64,000 nucleotides of DNA from Artemia franciscana (lineage: Eukaryota > Arthropoda > Branchiopoda > Anostraca > Artemiidae): positions 1-64,000 of the forward strand of contig NW_027062657.1 of assembly GCF_032884065.1 (NCBI RefSeq). The letters are read 5' to 3'. Shown here piece by piece: positions 57,927 to 64,000 of the stretch (the stretch's first letter is position 1; the number at the start of each line of letters is the position of its first letter). The translations under genes and the position numbers were made by a program. The notes under the pieces are model-generated. The model had not been told where the DNA came from. It saw only the letters and a program-made list of their open reading frames with translations, and did no database searches.

Positions 57927-60142
57927 CAAACTGTTCGTGGTAACAAACTGTAAGTAAGGAGTGACCCGGCTCAATAGTAACCAAAACTCTAAAAAAAGGA
58001 ATTTTGATACGAATAGTTACATCAAAAGAATCGCATTTTAATGCTGTATCAAGTTTCATCAAGTCTTACCTAACAAAATTACAAACCTGAGAAAATTTGC
58101 CTTATTTTGGAAAATAGGGAAACCCCATTAAAAGCTATAGAATCTTAACAAAAATCACACCATCGCATTCAGCGTAGAAGTTTCACTGTAGAAGTTTCAA
58201 GCTCCTATCTGCAAAAATGTGGAATTTTGTACTTTTTGTCAGAAGAGAGATCACGGATGCGTGTTTATTTGTTTGTTGTTTTTGTTTCCCAGGGGTGATC
58301 GTATCAACCTATTGGTCCTAAAATATCGTGAGAGGGCTCATTCTAACGAAAATTAAAAGTTATAGTGCCCTTTTTAAGTGAACAAGAAATTGGAGGGCAC
58401 CTAGGCCCCCTCCCACGCACATTTTTCCCTCGAAGTCACCGGATCAAAATTTTGAGATTGCCATTCTGTTCAACTTAGTCAAAACCTAATATTTCTTAAA
58501 CCTAATATATTTAATAATTTATTATTATATTATTTTTATTATATTATTAATTTATTATTATATATTTATTATTTCCAATTTGACTCTTTCTCTCAACTCT
58601 ACTTTTTAAAACAGTAAAACACTTTAGCGAAAAGAGCAGGGCGTTGAGGAGGGAACAGCCCCTTTCATATAAGGAGTAATTTCTGTTCGTTTTAAGTTTT
58701 AATGTCGCTCCTTACTTTCAGTTAAAAAAAACTTGTTTTTTCTATTTAATTTCTGAACATTTTTGAATTAATGCATGTTTTGATTTTGGCTCTCCGCACA
58801 TGAATAATTAAAACGAAATTTGCACTTTAATTTATTTTTTGGCTAAATGGCTTTCTCTTAGTTTTGATCGACCGATTTGGATAAAAAGGAGCGGGGGCGT
58901 AGGCCTAGTTACCCTCCAATTTTTTGGTTACTTAAAAAGGCAACTAGAACTTTTAATTTTACGAACGTACTCATTTATAAAAAATTACGGAACTTACGAG
59001 AATAACTTACGGTACTAACTTCTAAATTCGTATGTTTTTATTACATATATGAGGGGATTCGCCCTCTCATCAATACTTCGCTCTTTACACTAAAGCTTAA
59101 ATTTTGCTCCAATTCCTTAAGAATGACCCCTGAATCACAAAGGCCATAGAATGAATGGTTGAAATTAATAAAATTACTTTAGCGTAAAGAGCAAGGTATT
59201 AGGAGGAGGTGAACCCCTCATATGCGTAATAATTTCATTTCGTTTAATTGCTCGCTTTAAGTTTTAATGCTACTCCTTATTTTCAGTTAAAGAAACTTTT
59301 TCATACTTTTTTTTTAACTGCTCTTTAAAAAAATGCTAAAAAATCCTGCACCCCCTTCTTGGAAATTCTCTACCCCCATTAAAAATTCCTCCATGGAAAT
59401 TTCCCCCCTTCATAACCCCCTCCCCAACCAAAAAAAAATCCCCTGAAAGTGTCTATACACTTCCCAATAACCGTTACTATGTGCAAACACTGGTCAAAGT
59501 TTGTAACTTGCAGCCCCTCCCACGGGGATTGTGGGGGAGTAAACCGTTCCCAAAGACATAGTTTTTTTTTTACTATGTTGAACAATTTGGCTTTGTCAGA
59601 ATTTTGATCTGGTGACTTTGAGAAAACAATGAGCGTGGGAGGGGGCCTAGGTGCCGTCCAATTTTTGGTCACTTGAAAAGGGCACTAGAACTTTTAATTT
59701 ATGTTAGAATAAGCCCACTCGTGACATTCTAGGACCACTGGGTCGATATGATCACCCCTGAAAAAAAAAACCAACAACAAATAAACACGCATCCATGATC
59801 TGTCTTGTGGCAAGAAATACAAAATTCCACATTTTTGTAGATAGGAGCTTGAAATTTGTCCTTGTAGGTTCTCTGATACGCTGAATCTGATGGTGTGATT
59901 TTCGTTAATATTCTATGACTTTTAAGGGGTGTTTCCCCCTATTTTCTAAAATTAGGCAAACTTTTTCAGGCTCGTAACTTTTGATGGGTAATCATAAACT
60001 TGATGAAACTTATATATTTAAAATCAGCATTAAAATCTAATTCTTTTGATGTAACTATTGGTATCAAAATTTCGTTTTTAGAGTTTCGGTTACTATTGAG
60101 CCGGGTCGCTCCTTACTACAGTTTGTTACCACGAACTGTTTG
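57927..60142. mobile_element. FB fold-back element with both termini
   Basis: Starts CAAACTGTTCGTGGTAAC at 57927 and ends with its near reverse complement (..CCACGAACTGTTTG) at 60142. The outer arms are inverted repeats of roughly 570 bp (57927-58495 and 59565-60142). The interior (58575-59560) is the inner part of the right arm plus the palindromic centre, and the matching inner left arm is missing at an AT-rich junction (58500-58570). No ORF with a domain is found. Very long inverted termini without coding sequence are the hallmark of fold-back elements. A second terminus copy follows at 60145-60164, so elements may be nested or tandem. Confidence 0.85.
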
Positions 60143-60164
60143 ATACAGTTCCTTACCACGAACT

Positions 60165-60600
60165 GTTTGATAATCAGGTTACAACCACCGATGCTGCATC
60201 GAAAATGTCACTAACAGACTGGAAATATCCACAAAGATAACGGGGAAGTCTTTCCAATTATCCCTATTTGGATCTTGTGAAGTGGTGCCAACAAGATTTT
60301 TGCACTAGCTGTATACAAGCATCATTAATTGGCGAAAAGTCTGACGTAAAGTCGACTTGTAAAGTGGAATGATTGAACTGGGTGGCTTTTAAAAAGTTTT
60401 TTGAGATAGTTCCACTATTGAATCTTTCTTTTTTGAGCGAGGGAGGGATTTTAAAAAATCCCACTCAACCAAAAATTCCAGTTAGAATTTACAAAATCAA
60501 TTGCATTAATATTTTCAATTATCTGAATTTATAATCAATGTTTATACACAGGAAATTGCGTGACCAAAATTAAGTGACCCAAAAACCTGTTTTTAGCTTT
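60165..60600. other. Spacer between FB copies
   Basis: No feature recognised. Confidence 0.4.
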
Positions 60601-62180
60601 CAAACAATTCGTGGTAGCAAACTGTAAGTAAGGAGTGACGTGGCTCCATAGTAGCAAAAACTCTAAAAAAAAGAATTTTTATATGAATGGATATATCAAA
60701 AGAATTGACTTATTATATTGATTCCAAATTGATACAAACTATTAAGTTCAGTTTTACCTATAAAAAGTTACGAGCCAGAAAAATTTGCCTAATTTTCAAA
60801 AAAAAACGGAGGAACACCTCCTAAGAGCCTTGAAATCTTTGTGAAAATCACACCATCATGTCCAGTGTATCCGAGAACTCTATTGTAGAAGTTTCAAGCT
60901 TCCATCTACAAAAAGAGGAATTTTTAATTTTTGCTAAAAGGATTGTCATGGATGCGTGTTTATTTGTTCTTTTTTCAGGGGTGAACGTATCGAACCAATT
61001 GTCCAAGAATATCGAGGAAAGGCTCATTCAAATGAAAATTTGCTAGTGTCCTTTTCAAGTGACCAAAAATATTGGAGGGCAACTGACCCCCCCTCCTACC
61101 TCTTTTGTTCTAAAAGTGATCTGATCAAATTCTTTTGATCCAGTTTGCCACGAATTTTCCACGGAGGGGGAATTTCGACCAAATGTTAAAAACGATTAGA
61201 AATGTTAAAAACTTTTTCAAATGAAAGTGGGATAAAAAAAAATCAGCCGGCATTTTGCAGAAGAAATTTCCCTGGATAATCTTCAGCTAGAATGGAATTG
61301 TCTGGGGGAATTTTCTTGACGGGGGGGGGTATTCTATGTCGGAAGAAATAGCCTATACATGGACTAGCAGCCGGATTTACCAGCATTATTTTAGAAAAGA
61401 TCCAAAATTAAATTGAAAAAAAAAACAGGTTTCATCAACTGAAAGAGAGAAGCAACATCAAAACTTAAAGCGAACAGAAATTATTACGTAGATTTAGAAC
61501 CCCCTCATATAAGCCCCTCCCACCCACATTTTTTCCTCAAAGTCACCGGATCAAAATTTTGAGATAGCCTTTCTTTTCAACTTAGTCGAAAACCTAATAA
61601 CTGTGTCTTTGGGGACAACATCATCCCCCTCAGTCCCTGGGGGAGGGGCTGCAAGTTACAAACTTTTACCATTATTTACATACAGTTATGGCTATTATGA
61701 AGTGTGCAGACGTTTTCAAAGGGACTTTTTCGGTTGGGTTGCAGGTGAGTCGGGGGAGGGGGCTACACGGTAGGATCTTTCCATGAAGGAATTTATCATG
61801 AGGGAGGAGAATTTCCATGAACGGGGCGCAAGATTTTCTAGCATTATAAAAAAAAAAACAATGAGAAAATGAATTAAAAAAATTTTCAACTGGAAGTAAT
61901 GAGCAGCATTAAAACTTGAAACGAATAGAAAAATTACGGATATAAGGGGGTTTGTCTCCTCCACAATACCTTGCTTTTTACGCTAAAGTATTTTTAGTAA
62001 TTTCAACTATTTATTCTACAGCCATTATGATTCAGGGGTCATTCTTAAGGAATCGGGACAAAATTCAAGCTCTAGTGTAAAGAGTGAGGTATTGACTAGG
62101 GGTTGATCCTTGTCATTTACTTAATAAAAATTCAAAATATAGAAGTGCATTACAAGAGTTAATTGGTAAATTACGTACCT
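60601..62180 (+). mobile_element. FB fold-back element, single arm, diverged
   Basis: Starts CAAACAATTCGTGGTAGC and follows the FB arm order through TTTCAAGCTTCCATCTACAA, GGGGCTGCAAGTTACAAAC and TTTCTAGCATTATAAAAAA. It ends near the AAATTACGTACCTAATTAA segment. It is more diverged than the 34.96-kb copy and lacks the centre and second arm. Confidence 0.75.
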
Positions 62181-62189
62181 AATTAAACC

Positions 62190-62960
62190 ACTCCAAATTA
62201 AACCACTCCAAGGGGTGGCAAACCTCTTTTGACGACAAGTTTACATATAAATTATCCAGCTGTACGATCGGATCGAGAACTCTGTAACATTGTTTCAGTA
62301 CGTTGTTAAGGGACCATACCGGAACACTCAGAAGAAACTTCGTATAACGAAAAAATAGCTTTCCAATCTGCTTCTTATCACTTTCATTCAAAATAACTGT
62401 GAACCACAGCTTAGATACCATTATATTGGTATCCAAGCTGTGCTGTGAACGGAGCTAAGTAGAAAACACGGGGAAGAAAAACAGCATTGTACATTTTCAC
62501 GAGGAGCTTTTTTGTCCTATTTGTGTGCGACAGCCCTAAAGAAGCATAAGCAGCCCAGATTTTCTTTTTCAGTTTTAAGCACCAATAACTTTCTTGTTGA
62601 AGATATTAAATCTCCAATAGGTATATCTAGGTAAATAAGCTCTTGAGACGGGGCAACGGAGGCTCCACCAAGATTCACTGAAGTTCAAGGCAGCTCAGAC
62701 GGGCAATTAAACAAAAAAACTTTGGATTTCCCAGCGTTAAGATTCAAACCAATCTTTCTAAATTCACTCGAAATCACATTAAAACTTTCCTCTAGACTAG
62801 ACATTGACCACCTCAAGTTTGGCAAGTCATCTGCATAACATAATACTGACGCTTTATTCGCTTTTACAACACACGAAATCGGTAGGCTATCCTGCTCTGG
62901 CAGTAGCATTATTATACACCATCGGTGACGTAATTGCGCCCTACCTATAAACACAGGAAT
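62190..62960 (-). pseudogene. LINE reverse transcriptase fragment with YADD (minus)
   Basis: On the minus strand VLCYADDLPNLRWSMSSLEE has the catalytic YADD at 62826-62837. It is followed by EFRKIGLNLNAGKSKVFLFN and, after frame breaks, IYLDIPIGD and FFRYTKFLLSVPVWSLNNVL. The same arrangement on the plus strand at 15.74-16.35 kb suggests one LINE family. It is non-functional: frameshifted and lacking the endonuclease and upstream RT. Confidence 0.75.
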
Positions 62961-63438
62961 ATCAACTGGGACGACTGAAGTGTCTTATTGGCAACCATAA
63001 ACACAATACCTTTGATTTATTTTAAAGTGACATTTAGTTTTAAAGCATAAGGTGCCATTTGCATAATTGGGGGGGGGGGGTTGACATGCCAAATACCTCT
63101 AAGGACACAGTTGATGGACTGTTCTACCATGCTGAACAAAATGACTGTCTAAAATTTTTGACGAGTCTCGTTTGGAAAATGAATAGGCTTGAGAGAAAGG
63201 GTGCTTTGCCCTCCATCCCCTGTTACTCTTAAAAAGGGCACCAGACACTCGCGCTATAATTAGAGCGCAAGGGGGAGGACTTTCCCTTTCATATATACAT
63301 TAGAAACATTTTAAACAAGTAAAAACAAAGTGAAGGATGTGGGTGGGGCTTGTTACTCTCCAGTCACTTTTGACTAATAAAAAGGGTCCTTTCAATTTCC
63401 AATCGAACGAGCCTTTTCCGAAGTCTCGTTCGGAAAAG

Positions 63439-63480
63439 GACCAGAATTGAAAGGACCAGAATTGAAAGGACCAGAAAGGC
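63439..63480. repeat. 15-bp tandem repeat next to an inverted copy
   Basis: GGACCAGAATTGAAA is repeated 2.7 times. With the preceding GGTCCTTTCAATTTCC and CGAACGAGCCTTTTCCG/CGTTCGGAAAAGG it can form a compact hairpin (63385-63480). Confidence 0.75.
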
Positions 63481-63489
63481 ACTGGTCCT

Positions 63490-64000
63490 TTCAATCTCTA
63501 ATCGAATGAGTTGTTTTTGAAGGTTCTGCGACAACAAATGGCCATCTTAAAATTTGTATCACATGCATTTCGGGAAAACCTGAGGTGTGGGGGGGGGAAT
63601 GTTATCCATCCTCCGATCATTCTTAATCTAAAAAGGGCACCAGAAGTTCTGATTACCCATCCAATGAGCCCCCTCCAAAGTTAATATAATCATCCTTTCT
63701 TTATATACTTTATATTCCCCCAGAGAATATCTCAAAACCCTTGCCCTGAGGGCTTTGGGGTGGGATATCATTCTCAAAGACATAACATTCAGACCTTTCA
63801 CGTTAAATGAATTTGCTTGGAGAAATGATGGGCTTAGGAGGGGATTTAGTTGCCCTCCAATCATTCTCGACAATTCAAAAGGGCACTGGTTCTTTTAGTT
63901 TCCAATCGAATGAGCTGTTTTCGAAGTTTCTACGACTACAAATAGCCATTTCAAATTTCTATCAGATGTATTTTGGGAAAATACAAGGTTTGGGGGGTAT
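63490..64000. repeat. Diverged direct repeat, ~404-bp period, running off the window
   Basis: AATCGAATGAGTTG..GACAACAAATGGCCATCTTAAA (63500-63560) recurs as AATCGAATGAGCTG..GACTACAAATAGCCATTTCAAA (63905-63960). A third, more distant version surrounds 63130-63240. All resemble FB-type sequence with G runs and GGGCACCAGA. Confidence 0.6.

Overview
This window is eukaryotic, AT-rich, repeat-dominated intergenic or intronic DNA from an invertebrate. There are no operons, Shine-Dalgarno sites or dense ORFs, and microsatellites, poly-T tracts, short spliceable exon-like ORFs and several transposon classes are all present. The RTE and Jockey/CR1-type LINEs, the Penelope-like element with an N-terminal endonuclease, and short TTAGG-like motifs fit an arthropod. 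A branchiopod crustacean is possible, but that is only an impression.

Layout. At 0.2-9.8 kb a DNA element bounded by a 22-bp terminal inverted repeat (TIR) contains a 4.6-kb head-to-tail duplication and two nested hairpins per copy. It carries no transposase. At 11.1-16.4 kb there are three decayed LINE fragments and a GC-richer block with a ~217-bp-arm inverted repeat. From 16.7 to 41 kb the DNA is a mosaic of (i) a fold-back family (FB) whose copies are giant palindromes ending CAAACTGTTCGTGG, and (ii) a second dispersed family, called R1 here, in direct and inverted copies. R1 copies differ in internal content: one encloses an exon-like ORF, another a ~295-bp tandem array. Exon-like, mostly degraded coding pieces occur on the + strand at 18.9, 23.9, 33.0, 42.3, 44.5 and 46.3-47 kb. 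None could be named securely.

At 48.2-56.4 kb is a nested retroelement cluster. A plus-strand LINE ORF1 with three zinc knuckles is interrupted by another LINE's 3' end. It abuts a minus-strand Penelope-like element with permuted order (GIY-YIG endonuclease first, CxC linker, then start of RT; Naiad-like). That element is itself split by an apparently intact 3.45-kb RTE-type LINE flanked by a 9-bp target-site duplication. Insertion fused both reading frames into one 1410-codon ORF, the only long ORF in the window. A (TA)n tract and a perfect 37-bp-arm palindrome lie just upstream of the Penelope-like element. From 57.9 to 64 kb there are more FB copies, a minus-strand LINE fragment and diverged tandem repeats.

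No confidently intact cellular gene, tRNA, rRNA or CRISPR array was seen. All homologies are recognised by eye, and boundaries are approximate to a few bases unless stated otherwise.
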